From Morinoia aosen (Eukaryota; Arthropoda; Malacostraca; Amphipoda; Talitridae): DNA of 64,000 nt. Below the pieces are notes generated by a model that saw nothing but the letters and a program-made list of their open reading frames with translations, did not search any database and was not told where the DNA came from. Where the stretch lies: NCBI GenBank assembly GCA_030386875.1, contig CM059570.1, positions 33,099,422 through 33,163,421 on the forward strand, read 5' to 3'. Positions within the stretch are counted from its first letter, which is position 1. Every line of letters begins with the position of its first letter. The position numbers were made by a program, and so were the translations under genes. Positions 9,301-19,130 of the stretch are shown here, one piece after another.

Positions 9301-11700
9301 AATCCAATTATAGTTAAGGGTAAGTCTCTTCTGAGAGACGTATGGAAATCTAAAGTAGCATGGGACGATGAATTGCCCGAAGATTTGATGCAGAAATGGC
9401 TTGTGTTACAGGAAGAACTGAAATGTTTAAGTTCATTCCAGTTCGATCGTCAGGCTTTAATCACTGGCGAAGAAGTAGAACTAACTGTTTTTACTGACGC
9501 GTCGAAAACTAATTATGGATTCAATATTTATTCTGTCACTTCCAGAGAGCAAGGAAAAACTTCCAGGTTGCTCTTTAGCAAGACCAAGGTAGCTCCTCTT
9601 AAAACTCGGAGTTTGCCGACGCTGGAGCTTTTAGCAATATTCTTAGCAATGAAGAGTTTGATGTCTGTGGTGGCTGCCTTGGATGGGGTTAAAATTACTC
9701 GCCTTGTAGTTGCTGTCGATTCTCAAATTGCTCTGTCTTGGGTTCTCAATGAAAAAATTAAATCCAAAAATGTGTTCGCCAATAACAGAGTTAAAGATAT
9801 TTGTAATTTCAGGCGGGTACTGAAAGAAAACTATAACCTGTCATGTGAATTTCGCTATGTTCCGACAGCTAATAATCCCGCTGATCTCCTAACTAGGGGA
9901 GTCAGCATTAAAGAGTTCAAAAAGCTGTTTGCCTTCTGGCAGTGTGGGCCACAATTCATTTTGGAACCATCTGAGTGGCCTTCATCAGAGTTGCTTAGCT
10001 TATCTGATGCAAATAAGCAGATTGTTAGCAATGTAGTAGTAGCAGCTGCTCCTGTAGACTCGTTACCTGAATCTGTGATTGATTGTAAGAAGTATTCTGA
10101 TTTAGATAAATTACTTTCCCTCACCGCTAGTTTGTACAAATTCATTAGCTCTCTTCGTACAAAGAAGTCAGACAGAGTGAAGAATTTGACGTTGGCGCGC
10201 GAATACTGGCTGAAGTACGAACAAGCTCATCATTACGCTAGAGAGCTTGCTTTCTTAAAGAGTGGTGATGATTCTCAATCAATTCCCTCCTTGGTAAATG
10301 ACTTGAATTTGTTCTTGGACCCACGCGGGATTATCCGCTCTAGAGGGAGGTTAAGCAAATGTGAACACTTGTCGTACGATGTAAAGTATCCTGTGCTTAT
10401 TGCTCGCAACAGTCATTTTACTGATCTTCTAATTACTCAAGCACACTTGAGGTGCAAGCACATGGGTCTTGCTTCGTCTCTTAACGCTCTACGTAACCAG
10501 GGATTGTGGCTGCCTAGAGCTAGGCCGCAAGTGAAGAGGGTGATCAAGCGTTGCACAGTTTGCACTAAAATGAATGCTCTCTCTTACAGATACCCTAAGC
10601 CTACGGATTACTTGGGTGACAGAGTGAATTTTGTCAGACCTTTTGAACATACTGGGGTCGATTTTACGGGGCATTTCTTTGTGAAGTTGTCAGAATCATT
10701 CGTTAAAATGTATCTTGTGATATTTGTTTGCCTTAACATCAGAGCAGTACATTTGGAAATTGTTGAGGACATGAGTACAAAATCATTCTTATCGGCATTC
10801 ATTAGGTTTAAGAACCGATTTGGGTTGCCAAAGTCCATTTATAGCGATAACGCTCCTAGCTTTATTCAGGCAGCAGAGCTGCTAAACAAATTTTCTTCTT
10901 CAGACAGCGACGTATCAGCATTCCTTGAGAGGAATCGTATTAGGCATATTAGAGTGCCTCTGTATTCGCCTTGGGCTGCTTCCAGCTGGGAGAGACTGAT
11001 CAGAGTTGTGAAGAGCTGTTTGTACAAGGCCATAGGTGGAAATAGAATGGAATATTTTTCATTCCTAACTTTAATCTCTGACATACAAGAGGCAGTAAAT
11101 TCGAGACCACTCACTTATAAAGACTCTAGCGATATTTCGCAGGAAATAATCATGCCAAACTCTTTCCTAAAACTAGGCATGAGTAGTAATCTAACTTTCG
11201 GTTCCTTGGCGGGAAGTACCACGAACTTGCCTTCGCGCGAAGAATTGGTCAAGTCGTTAGAAAATCGAGAAGAAATTTTTTATAAGTTCAAGGACTTGTG
11301 GTATGATGAATATTTACTTGCCTTGCGTGAAACTCACCGAAACGTATATCAGCCGAAGTGGGAAGACCGGGTTAAGGTTGGAGACATCGTTCTCATTTCA
11401 TCTCCAAACAAGCCTCGTCCTTTATGGAGTTTAGGTAGGATTGATAAGTTGCTCATCGGTAACGACGGTAAAACCCGTTCTGCGGAAGTTTTCCGGCCTG
11501 ACCGCACCCGCGGTGTTTACTCAATTTCGCTCTTGTATCCATTAGAACTAAGTTTAGATTCAGTTTCACCTTATCAGCCTCCTGATGCTTCTTCTGTTTC
11601 TGCAGGGCCCGGCAGTGACGGTGTGGCACGGGAGGAGAGGGTGCGACGAAAGGCGGCTGAGCAATGCTTACACAGACTACGTAACATGGCTAACCAATAA
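6307..11700 (+). CDS. BEL/Pao gag-pol polyprotein (1797 aa)
   Basis: Polyprotein for particle assembly, reverse transcription and integration, in one frame with no internal stop or shift. The N-terminal 60 residues are charged and probably coiled-coil. A DUF1759-type gag region spans about 115-290. Cys/His knuckle motifs lie at about 342-408. The aspartic protease motif DTGSQ starts at 455. Reverse transcriptase has D819 (MADVKRAF) and YVDN at 892-895, so Asn replaces the second Asp of YVDD. RNase H shows D1064 (TDAS), E1107, D1138 and NPADLLTRG at 1190-1198. Integrase has a zinc-binding H1380, H1385, C1416, C1419 and catalytic D1452, D1514, E1562. A DUF5641-like C-terminus occupies about 1690-1765. 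The start is the first ATG after the leader, with G at +4. Length is normal for complete BEL polyproteins. Overlapping minus-strand ORFs are shadows. Confidence 0.96.
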   Translation: MEKLVRKRAALKRKVTSMLADAEREDCSAALIEVCQSQVQTLMQTIAGIDEEITNHLLAGELKDDQDKINQEMDSQASYSTEVNLRLKLLVEPSKLPERVEAAAGKDIKLPQVSLDSFSGEGASVLKFHSFITKFRSILDCRSGLSSAAKLTYLKSCLRGYALKLVEHLTLIDDNYDLALKLLEQEFLNKDSLIDQLIKKLLDLKCKYDITYHETRIYVTTVRSIIADLKLYGCDVLGENAALTIVSSLTFSKLPVNFKHELARKLGTSYPTLYQLFENYVSVIEILTLKVRADKAGSEFSAFGAVARRSEGFGRDARKEGQKPKSVFTNPSVTLSAEKRSCKFCSSANHSMLNCSAYPSHRARVDRCVELKLCTNFTSSKHEQTNCRNTLNYPCRFCKRRIHISAMCEKFVEPAIQSNVCLHASLDRNSVYILPTISVPVTKGKFTSVARMLIDTGSQRSYISSKMLGRINFPSDRRKTPYTVKTFLDQGVKYFSEVSLQLTLCDRNWQLPILVDDDFEMSFSVPFLDQALENLRDFDLADAGLCDGQVQESVVQIDGILGVDMLPYVAPFKVISCLNGVAISIGTKVVPFGSVENFLSREQARSMYKSLLGTNSEHSACINFVLDPKPKCPDPIVDVLKDSSVEGNLENLFRLETIGISEHEEFSPDDIAAVNQFRENIKYIDGKYYVKLLWKDEIKDVPSNFAIAHAVLLRVIDRLNKRGLFDQYDEILQEQLDDGVLEEISLENCSGDEVFIPHREVVKTDESCTQKVRPVLNCSLKVKGSPSLNEASFPGVDLMSNLFNILLRVRHDKYLMMADVKRAFLQIKLIDNFDRNKFCILWVRNGKVVAYRYTSIVFGYIASPFILNFVIKHHAAKYPDDLCSYFLNNCLYVDNLYITGNNPLQLHGLYKVAFQRLSEGNFLLRSWASNSPELTEAFETDEVAASHKGLQKVLGYSFNQVNDCLSVAFEPSIDKEEKVTKRNILSNLSKCFDPLGFVNPIIVKGKSLLRDVWKSKVAWDDELPEDLMQKWLVLQEELKCLSSFQFDRQALITGEEVELTVFTDASKTNYGFNIYSVTSREQGKTSRLLFSKTKVAPLKTRSLPTLELLAIFLAMKSLMSVVAALDGVKITRLVVAVDSQIALSWVLNEKIKSKNVFANNRVKDICNFRRVLKENYNLSCEFRYVPTANNPADLLTRGVSIKEFKKLFAFWQCGPQFILEPSEWPSSELLSLSDANKQIVSNVVVAAAPVDSLPESVIDCKKYSDLDKLLSLTASLYKFISSLRTKKSDRVKNLTLAREYWLKYEQAHHYARELAFLKSGDDSQSIPSLVNDLNLFLDPRGIIRSRGRLSKCEHLSYDVKYPVLIARNSHFTDLLITQAHLRCKHMGLASSLNALRNQGLWLPRARPQVKRVIKRCTVCTKMNALSYRYPKPTDYLGDRVNFVRPFEHTGVDFTGHFFVKLSESFVKMYLVIFVCLNIRAVHLEIVEDMSTKSFLSAFIRFKNRFGLPKSIYSDNAPSFIQAAELLNKFSSSDSDVSAFLERNRIRHIRVPLYSPWAASSWERLIRVVKSCLYKAIGGNRMEYFSFLTLISDIQEAVNSRPLTYKDSSDISQEIIMPNSFLKLGMSSNLTFGSLAGSTTNLPSREELVKSLENREEIFYKFKDLWYDEYLLALRETHRNVYQPKWEDRVKVGDIVLISSPNKPRPLWSLGRIDKLLIGNDGKTRSAEVFRPDRTRGVYSISLLYPLELSLDSVSPYQPPDASSVSAGPGSDGVAREERVRRKAAEQCLHRLRNMANQ

Positions 11701-11777
11701 CTTCTCAAACTGCTCTTGCGTGATCTCGACAAGATTTTCCTTTAGAAAATTTTGCCTCATTTGTGCCCCCCCCAGTG
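11701..11777 (+). promoter_or_regulatory. 3' end of BEL internal region, with C-run instead of a purine tract
   Basis: The 77 bases between the pol stop and the right LTR end in GTGCCCCCCCCCAGTG just before TATAAG. A polypurine tract is expected here on the plus strand; I see a run of nine C instead. Either plus-strand priming uses an unusual site or the LTR boundary should be drawn a few bases differently. Confidence 0.5.
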
Positions 11778-12968
11778 TATAAGAAATTTAGTTTGACGGC
11801 GCATCTGCGCCGTCATTTGTCCCGCGCGCGGTTCAGACGCTACTTCGGTAGCATGTTTCTAACATGAGACGGATGCGATCGACACCCTGGTAGAGCAGGA
11901 CTGAGGTTACGGCAGCCCCGTGTTAGGGAGGCGGCGCGGTGTTCTTGGTGCAGCGAGTGGCAGTGGCCGAGGTTCCTTCATCTTCCTAAAATCTAACTTC
12001 AACTATCGTTATGTTGGTGTGCCTGTGACCTATTTAAGTTATTTCTTTGATTGTCAGGGTTCACGTTTAATTATTCACTGCAGGCTCACCTTAGTACGTC
12101 TGGGGAACATCCTCCATCGGTGAATTTAGCATAGGTTGTTTGGGGTCTAGTAGGGTTAGAGTGGAGGATTAGGTTTCTTTCTCTCTAACTTTTTCCTAAG
12201 CAGACGAACCTTCAACTGTTCTTCCTGTCCTTACGGTGAGCCTGACTACCACTATCCCCTCATCTTTGATAGGGTTTCAAATTTCTCTAACCTCTGAAAG
12301 TGGCGTTCCTAGGCCCACTGGGCTGAATCAATCAGCTTAGGTGAGTTGTGCCCTAGTTTTGTGAAGTCGTGCTCAAATATTGCTTTAATCGTTTCACACT
12401 ATTTAACCCACGATTTGCTACCTAGGCGCCAATTAACGGATTAACTCTTCAACAGTATCTCCTACATCATTCCACTGGTCAAACTGCCTCTGCCGCGTGT
12501 ACTACTGCTACTGCTGCCGCGTGTACTACTGCTACTGCTGCCGCGTGTACTACTGCTACTGCTGCCGCGTGTACTACTGCTACTGCAACAGGCTCTACCG
12601 CTGCGTCCATCGATGCCGTTTCTACTGTTGCCCTTTCTGCTCTGATAGTAGCGGGCTCGCCCCTGAACTCCTGTGGCCCTGTTCAGAGACCTCAAGTTGC
12701 CGGCTCTGCACTACCTTGGTTATGCGAGCTGCAGCCGTCCTGCTAGGTCTCGTCGTCGCTCTCATTGCGTTTTTTGTTCTTGTTGAGTTGCGTTCAGTTA
12801 AAATGAACTTTTACCAATAATTGTTCTTGTTCAACTTAAAATTACATTTAGTTCACAAAAGAACTACAATGTCGAATAAAAAGTAAATAGCTTCGCTGGA
12901 TAAGCGTTAAATCCTTATTATTACCTTTACTACTATTGTGTAAGGTTGCCACGGAAAAATTCCTTACA
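11778..12968 (+). repeat. Right LTR of the BEL element
   Basis: Same length (1191 bp) and start/end bases as the left LTR, with two observed substitutions (12600 and 12790). It contains the hairpin at 11794-11815 and the four-unit 24-bp array at 12493-12588. It is followed by the CCAT duplication at 12969-12972. Confidence 0.93.
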
Positions 12969-13189
12969 CCATTTAACGCCCAAGTGGACTGTACAGTCCT
13001 CTTTCAAAAATAACAATAATACATTGTATTTCTTATTCAATTTGTTCACTAATGTGTCCTTTGAACTTCACTGCCGAGTGGCAGTTCCTTCCCCATCTTG
13101 ATAACAGTGACTACCTAATGCCAGTGTCGGTTTAGTGATAGTGGTTGTCATAACGGTAATTTGAGTATAAAAATGTGGGGGTTAAAGGG
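12969..13189. mobile_element. piggyBac-type MITE (copy 1), split by the BEL element at its first bases
   Basis: About 221 bp, closely similar to the intact copy at 18579-18800. The left terminus CCATTTAACGCCC sits directly after the right LTR. The right terminus reads GGGGGTTAAAGGG. The MITE interrupts retroposon copy D at its TTAA site: TTCA on the left is a decayed TTAA, and the right junction looks collapsed between two TTAAAGGG repeats. No coding capacity. Confidence 0.82.
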
Positions 13190-13446
13190 AACGAGAAATC
13201 TATGTACAAGGTGTACGGAAACAGAAGTTGAATAAGATATTTTTGAAACAAGATAAAAATTGAAGAAGAACGTAGTAGGGGCTGAAAAACAGGACAGCAA
13301 CGAACCGAAAAAAAATGGTCTGTAACAAAACAAAATCAATCTGTTTTAACAACAGGAAGGCCATCCTAACCTCAAGCTCCGAACCTCGCATATTCCCCAA
13401 GAGAAAGCTAATTCCCATAGATACAATAAATGGATCCCCCTGAGGA
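13190..13446 (-). mobile_element. Short retroposon copy D, right part
   Basis: Continuation of the copy that begins at 4801, from AACGAGAAATCTATG to GGATCCCCCTGAGG. It is followed by AGTAAGAAGAAGGAGTAATA, which matches AGTTGAAGAAGGAAGTAG before 4801. This is a target duplication of about 18 bp with some decay. Confidence 0.8.
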
Positions 13447-13465
13447 GTAAGAAGAAGGAGTAATA

Positions 13466-13815
13466 AATTAGATTAGTCGTTAATTTTGGCCTCCAACCCG
13501 CAGCAACAAATGCAATCCAAAGAGAGGAAGGCACCATTTAATATGGAGTTAAAGAAACTCGGAATCTACGCAGAAAGGGCATAGAAACAGTAAGTTGGGA
13601 AAGAAGTTCATGAGACAAGATCAAAATTGAAGAAGGAAGTAGTAGGTGCTGAAAAACAGGACATAAGTGAACCAAAAAAGGTGGTCCGTAAATAAAACAA
13701 AAACCTATTCTATTTTAACAAAAAGAAGCCTACCAAACCTCAAGCTCCGAACCTCACAGAGTCCCTCTGGGAGCGCCAATTCCCATAGATACGATAAATG
13801 GATCCCCCTGAGGGG
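13466..13815 (-). mobile_element. Short retroposon, copy E, with target duplication
   Basis: Full-length copy (tail TAATCTAAT on the minus strand). It is flanked by AGAAGGAGTAATA (13453-13465) and AGAAGGGGTAATA (13816-13828), a 13-bp duplication with one mismatch. It landed inside the duplicated target left by copy D, so two independent insertions hit almost the same spot of copy C/F. Confidence 0.85.
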
Positions 13816-13828
13816 AGAAGGGGTAATA

Positions 13829-13996
13829 GTAGATGAAAAAGGACAGCAGTGAATCGAAAATAACTTAATCCGACACATAACGAAACGATTTCGTGTTACA
13901 ACATTAGGAAGTCCCGCCCAACTTTCTGATCGGAACCTCACATCTTCCCCCAGGGAGCGCTAAATCCCATTGGCACAATAGCTGTCCTCTCCGAAA
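13829..13996 (-). mobile_element. Short retroposon copy C/F, right half
   Basis: Head-side half of the oldest copy in the nested block, resuming the consensus at GATGAAAAAGGACAGCAGTG. It diverges more than copies D and E, as expected for the host copy, and ends around CAATAGCTGTCCTCTCC. Confidence 0.68.
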
Positions 13997-15195
13997 GAGC
14001 TCTTGAAAGACAAAATAAGTATTTAAACGAATTGAAGAGTAGAGACAGAAAGGTAACTCAAAAGGACACAAGTTCTGAGTTGAACTTGGCATAATAGTAA
14101 GTGAAATGATCATTTTGGAGAAGTAGAAACTAATAAAAGTATAACGGGAGCAAAAGAAAGAAAACTTTGCCACACCGCAGTATCAAGATTTTCTAGAGTG
14201 TGATGTCTTCCTTTGTTATACACTGAACAAATGCCGGGCAGTTGCTTAGTGTATAAGCAAGAACGTTTGCTGCGCAATATTTACCATTTCCCTCACAAAA
14301 TCCTGCATGAAGCGAACATAAAAACTGAACAGAATCTCACGACTCGCGAAAACCGAAAATAAGAAACTTCAGCACTAAAGGGTCGCGTACATACAAACAC
14401 GGGAAAAATTCTAGAACAACAGAATAATAGAGACAGGGCCCGCTATATCGTCAACTTGTTTTCTTGAACAATAGATGCCTGAGCTAACCTCTCCACATTC
14501 CTCCCTACGATCGCTCAATTTTTACAGGAAACGTTCCATCTACAACAAATATTTTGAAGGGGAGATATTCCACAGCGAACTATTCCGCCTACCGTTGGTG
14601 CAGGCATTGAAATATTGGAAAACATGGTTTGCTGCCGTTTTTCGGAGGGAGATCATCGTTTGAAAAAATATAGTACTGAATGGCTATGAAAAGGTGAAAA
14701 ATACCGGTAATTGACGTGCTGCGATAGAGCAACGGCAGTACTACTAAAATGTAAGCAATACAAAATATTTCTGCTTTATAGGAGGTCAAACGAAAATAAT
14801 GCAATGAATTTCAAGAAGAAATACAGCGGAGATTCCAATATAACAATGAAATCAACGCACCTATCACCTCTATCAATAAAATGTTAGTCTCTAACCAAAC
14901 TTCAATATCTATTAGTAATATGAGGAAGAAAAAAAGCCACTAATCTGTATTTTGCATAGAATATTTTGAATTCAAGGAGCGGCTGTGGGAAGACAATAGT
15001 GCCACATCACAAACCTAACCACAACGCACTCGCCATAATTAGCGGCACAACTACCTGTTGTAGTGCAATGCACAACGAGGTATCAAACCAGCGATTTCCG
15101 AGTCGAATGTATTCACAGGACACTGAAACGCACAATGCTCCTGTAGAGAACGGCACTCCCAGAGAACGGGAAGAGAGAACGGCTTCTCCTGTAGA
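13997..15195. other. Gene-free stretch
   Basis: No supported gene; ORFs are all under 90 codons and without motifs. The segment CGCACAATGCTCC with GTAGAG near 15128-15152 is repeated imperfectly near 15470-15494, on the other side of the small hAT MITE. Confidence 0.4.
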
Positions 15196-15196
15196 G

Positions 15197-15456
15197 CAGG
15201 GGTCCTCAAAGTGGGGCCCGCGCAACTTTGACTAATAATATGTAACCAAATGTGTCTGCAAAATTTAACGAATTTAACAGTGGATGCAGATAAAGTATTT
15301 ACATATTTACAGCTTTCCATGACTGCTGATATTATGAAACAGTACGTACAATGTGTATATACATTTAGTCCTGTGGTGAGCACAAGTGAGGATGTCCTCA
15401 GCTTATTTTTGAGTAATGTAAGTGGTGCTTAGTTGAAAAAAGTTTGAGAGCCCCTG
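15197..15456. mobile_element. hAT-type MITE (260 bp)
   Basis: Left end CAGGGGTCCTCAAAGTGGGG and right end AAGTTTGAGAGCCCCTG form the terminal inverted repeat typical of hAT elements (CAGGGGTxCTCAAAxT). The interior is AT-rich and has only a 60-codon meaningless ORF. An exact 8-bp target duplication is not visible, so the insertion is old or has been rearranged. Confidence 0.72.
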
Positions 15457-15598
15457 TCATACGGCACGGAAACGCACAATGCTCCAGTAGAGCAAACTAA
15501 AACGGCACAGGAGCAACCCGCGCAATATTTCGCTCCCAGAGCTGTAGGGAAAATGACCGCGGTTTAAATTCCTCGGTAACGACACAGAGGGTCACGTA

Positions 15599-15690
15599 CG
15601 ATGGGCCCGGCGCATGCAGTGTCCGCGCTGCGGTCGTTACGGCCACAATCAATACGGCAAGGCTCGGTGTCGGGTTTACGGAGGTTTTTT
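15599..15690 (+). pseudogene. Fragment of non-LTR retrotransposon ORF1 zinc-knuckle region
   Basis: The plus-strand frame reads MQCPRCGRYGHNQY, then RCRVYGG after a short gap. The CxxC-G-(Y/F)-GH pattern followed by an RC(x)V-GG segment is what Jockey/CR1-type ORF1 proteins show in their CCHC knuckles. One Cys-containing stretch appears deleted, and the frame soon loses any resemblance. Short and degenerate, hence moderate confidence. Confidence 0.4.
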
Positions 15691-15699
15691 ACGACTGGC

Positions 15700-18570
15700 C
15701 AGCACGGTATACAAAACGCAATCTCACAACAAATTCGTGCGCCACAGTCACTGGTTTCTTCTAATTCAGCCACACGTTAGATTTACGACGCATATTATCT
15801 CAGGTGAATGGGGAAGTCCAACTTTCTGCGTCGGACTCAGTGTTCCACTGGACATCTACCACACATTATCGAATTAGATGAAAACCTGGAATCCTATTTC
15901 GCATCAGTGCTAGAGGTTTTCTCAGACAGAGCATTTATTCTACCTTGTGACGCCGTAAAAAGTGAAGTGTGGTAAAGTGTGAGAACTTGTATATTAGCTC
16001 AAATCTTGTCCCGTAATTACGCAAGTAGAATTTTTTATCGAAGTGCGTAAGCAAGTAAAGAAAAATGAAAACATACATTGATGAAATTAATCTTTTTATT
16101 CAATAGTGGGCAGTAGTTGATGATAAATGTAAGAAATATTTTACATGACGAATATCGTGGCTGTCTAGTCATAGTCCCACAATATCAAGTGGACGGCTGG
16201 ACACCATATAATTACTCCAAACTTCTATTAATTTAGCTTGAATTAATTAATGTACACAGAAACATTGGTTTTGTGTTGGCAATTGATGGATTATTGCATC
16301 AAAAATTATACTACGTGAACACAGTTTCAGCAGTTCAAATAAACAAGGAGTACTTGAATCTTTCACACATTTCCTCTATGAAACTATTCAAGTCACATAC
16401 AATTGAAGGAGACTCCAGGAGAACTTTAGCAATCATTTTTGACGCCGCGGCATCATTAATTATTTAATCCCAAACAATAGTGAGACACTACTTACGAATA
16501 TCGAATAACTAATTCACAAAAGTATTCTAGATTAAGTTTACACTCAAGTGAAGCGCGATGAAAATTGTGTCATTGAAATTTCTACATTCATATTATTTCC
16601 ATGTCCGAATATAAAAAATCGCATTTACACATAAATAAATAAAATTCCCCAATTTACTCAAATGCTAATTAGACCTTACAGTTTTTAATTGAAAACACTC
16701 CATAACTCTTTTTGGATTCGCCAAGCTACTCCAACCCAATGCCAAGCTGGACGTGGCAGCCAGTATTTCACAGAACTGCAAGCTTACTGACGCGGGATGG
16801 CAAAGTTCCCAGGCGCTGGCATTGAATAAATTGTTTTCAGATCGTATTCAACATTAGGTATTTGCTGACCACTGGGTCGGGATATGTTGCCGGTAAACGA
16901 AATCGTTCACTTGGATGTTTACAATAATACTGAGAACATGATGCAATAGGCTTGCACAAGCCAGTTCTTAATAAGCCAGGCTGCTCATCAAGAGGGATTT
17001 TGTTTGCTTCTCTAGCTCGTTTGAGTTCTGATAAACAACTTTTACATCAGTGTTTTCCACCTGAATTGACTTTGTTTCACGCGAGTTCACAAGCAGTCAT
17101 CGGCCATCGTTTATCACATCAGTTCACTTCACGTGTAATGAAATTTGAGGGGTTAGGTAAAAAAGTCCTACTGTTAAGTGTCTTATGCAGAACTCAATCG
17201 GCTGAAAGAAACAACGGACGATGCTAAGAATCTTTATCACTCACCAAGTGCATTTGAGCAACTGCATTCCACAAAGACCATGCGCTCTTCCCTTTCAAAT
17301 GAATTAGAGAGCTACCTCCTCAATGCACACGGCCGCAGCAATAAGCAAAGTAAGTGCAGTAAGGAACAAGTCAACGCGAAGCAAAGAAAACGATTCAAGG
17401 TGGTCGCAAAACACTCCCATGGCAACGCTTGGACAGGAGATGTAAACCTCGACGAAAGCGAGGAAAGTATCCGCGACGCACGGCAGTGAGCATCTTTCAA
17501 GAAATTGAGGATTCCCGCGTTGCGTAGCGACCATGTGAATATTTCCAAGCACCGAAGAGAACAGGCAGAAAGATTTGGTGTGAAGTGCTGCAACACAAGC
17601 AGCCTCAGCGGAACCACAGGGGAATCTTGCTGAGATCCGCAAGGTTGATTAAATTGAGAGCAACAGCTGGGGCCGCCGGCGATACAAAAAAAAACACTCC
17701 TTCCTGTTATTCTTCACTCTCTGACAAACAATACCGCACGCGAAACCCATGGGAATAGAGTTGTCCCTAAACAACAGTCTCGTCGATAAAATAAATAACA
17801 TTTTATGCAAGCAATTTCAACAAGTGACATCAGAACACACGCTGTTGTTTATCCGCCACGAACTTGAGTCAACCTTTCTGTTCCTGAAAACTCGATATGA
17901 GGGAAAACTAAAAAAACGTGACCTAGAATAACTCGGGGCTTCTGTAGTATTCGCCTGGCAAAGCAACGCAAGCACGGAAATTTGAGCCCGAAGCCATTTT
18001 ACCAACCATGAAGCCGATTTTGAATGATGGCCAGAAGGTTGCAAAAATTAATTGAAGACAGCGAGCACCTGGGCCCGAAGAGATTGGTTGGCAGATGGAA
18101 AGTGTGCAAGCTGGTCGCAGGAGCGGCCACAACAGATGGCCAAAATTTTAGTCCAAAATCTACAGCGTAGCCCAAAGCGGACACGCGACGATTCAGTTAC
18201 CGGTTACGCAGTTTACAATTTAAGGATCAAAAGGAAGTCTTTGTAGGGGCGCAGTTTGATGAGAGGAACAGATCGTCGCCTGCATGGATAACAAAACACA
18301 CGCTGTAGCAGCCTCAGCTTGCATGACTCCAAAACGTCTTTTGTTGTAGTGGCACTGTTATGTCTGCTTTATTGCTGTAGCTTACTTTAAAACAATACAG
18401 GACGGGAAGATACCAAATGGAAACACCACTGCTTTATAGGGAACTAAGATGGAGGAAATCATGTGGGTCTGCAGTGATGAAAAGGGGCGAATAAGTTGAT
18501 AATGCAAGTAAAGATTGCACAGAGTACTGTCCAGGGAGATAGTTCATAAAAAGTCAGACTAGAAAATAGA
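15700..18570. other. Gene-free stretch
   Basis: About 2.9 kb of AT-rich, apparently unique sequence. The ORFs (up to 112 codons, 17304-17642 minus) overlap in several frames, lack motifs and have no splice-site support. Nothing else is recognised. Confidence 0.4.
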
Positions 18571-18578
18571 AAATTTAA

Positions 18579-18800
18579 CCGTTTAACGCCCTAGTGGACT
18601 GTACGGTCCTCTTTCAAAAATAACAATAATATATTGCATTTCTTATTCAATTTGTTCTCTAATGTGTCCTTTGAACTTCATTGCCAAGTAGCAGTTCCTT
18701 CCCCCATCTTGATAACAGTGACTACCTAATGCCAGTGTCGGTTTAGTGATAGTAGTTGTCATAACGGTAATATGAGTATAAAAATGTGGGCGTTAAAGGG
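18579..18800. mobile_element. piggyBac-type MITE (copy 2), intact
   Basis: 222 bp bounded by TTAA at 18575-18578 and 18801-18804. The terminal inverted repeats are CCGTTTAACGCCC on the left and GGGCGTTAAAGGG on the right. TTAA duplications and C-rich termini are diagnostic of the piggyBac superfamily. It matches the copy at 12969-13189 over its whole length. Confidence 0.9.
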
Positions 18801-18804
18801 TTAA

Positions 18805-19130
18805 AATAAAGTCAAATTTAACCACAAGCTCTCGCTTAACGCTGTTCCATATGAAACAATCCAACTAAGAAGGGGATAGGTAAGAAAAAACGCCTTAAAT
18901 TGATCGCGTCTATTTTAGCGAACAGCGAAGAAAACCTCATATGACGCTGAAAAGAATAAGATAATATAAAGACCAGGCGAGCACAGGCAAGAAGTGGGAC
19001 AGGTCGTGATAAGTTGACGTGGATCCACGACGGACCGTACAGTTGTAGCGTACAGGTAAGTAAGAATGTTGAGCTGACTCAAACCACGGGATATAGGGTA
19101 AGATAGAAATAGCATGGGGCAAGAGAACGG
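18805..19130. other. Gene-free stretch
   Basis: No supported gene or repeat. Two overlapping 61-66-codon minus-strand frames are chance ORFs. Confidence 0.4.

Larger units (their letters stand above)
4893..12968 (+). mobile_element. BEL/Pao LTR retrotransposon, complete
   Basis: An 8076-bp element made of a 1191-bp left LTR (4893-6083), a 223-bp leader, one uninterrupted gag-pol ORF (6307-11700), a short 3' region and a 1191-bp right LTR (11778-12968). It is flanked by CCAT duplications. The domain order gag, protease, RT, RNase H, integrase with a C-terminal DUF5641-like domain places it in BEL/Pao. No envelope-like ORF follows pol. The near-identical LTRs and intact ORF indicate a recent, possibly still competent insertion. 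I could not recognise a primer-binding site after 6083. Confidence 0.95.

Noticed and set aside
11585..11782. 65-codon ORF overlapping the end of pol as a possible envelope or accessory gene
   Set aside because: Out-of-frame overlap with pol, running into the right LTR; no signal peptide or membrane segment typical of an envelope protein.
15250..15432. 60-codon ORF
   Set aside because: Lies wholly within a 260-bp hAT MITE of non-coding type.
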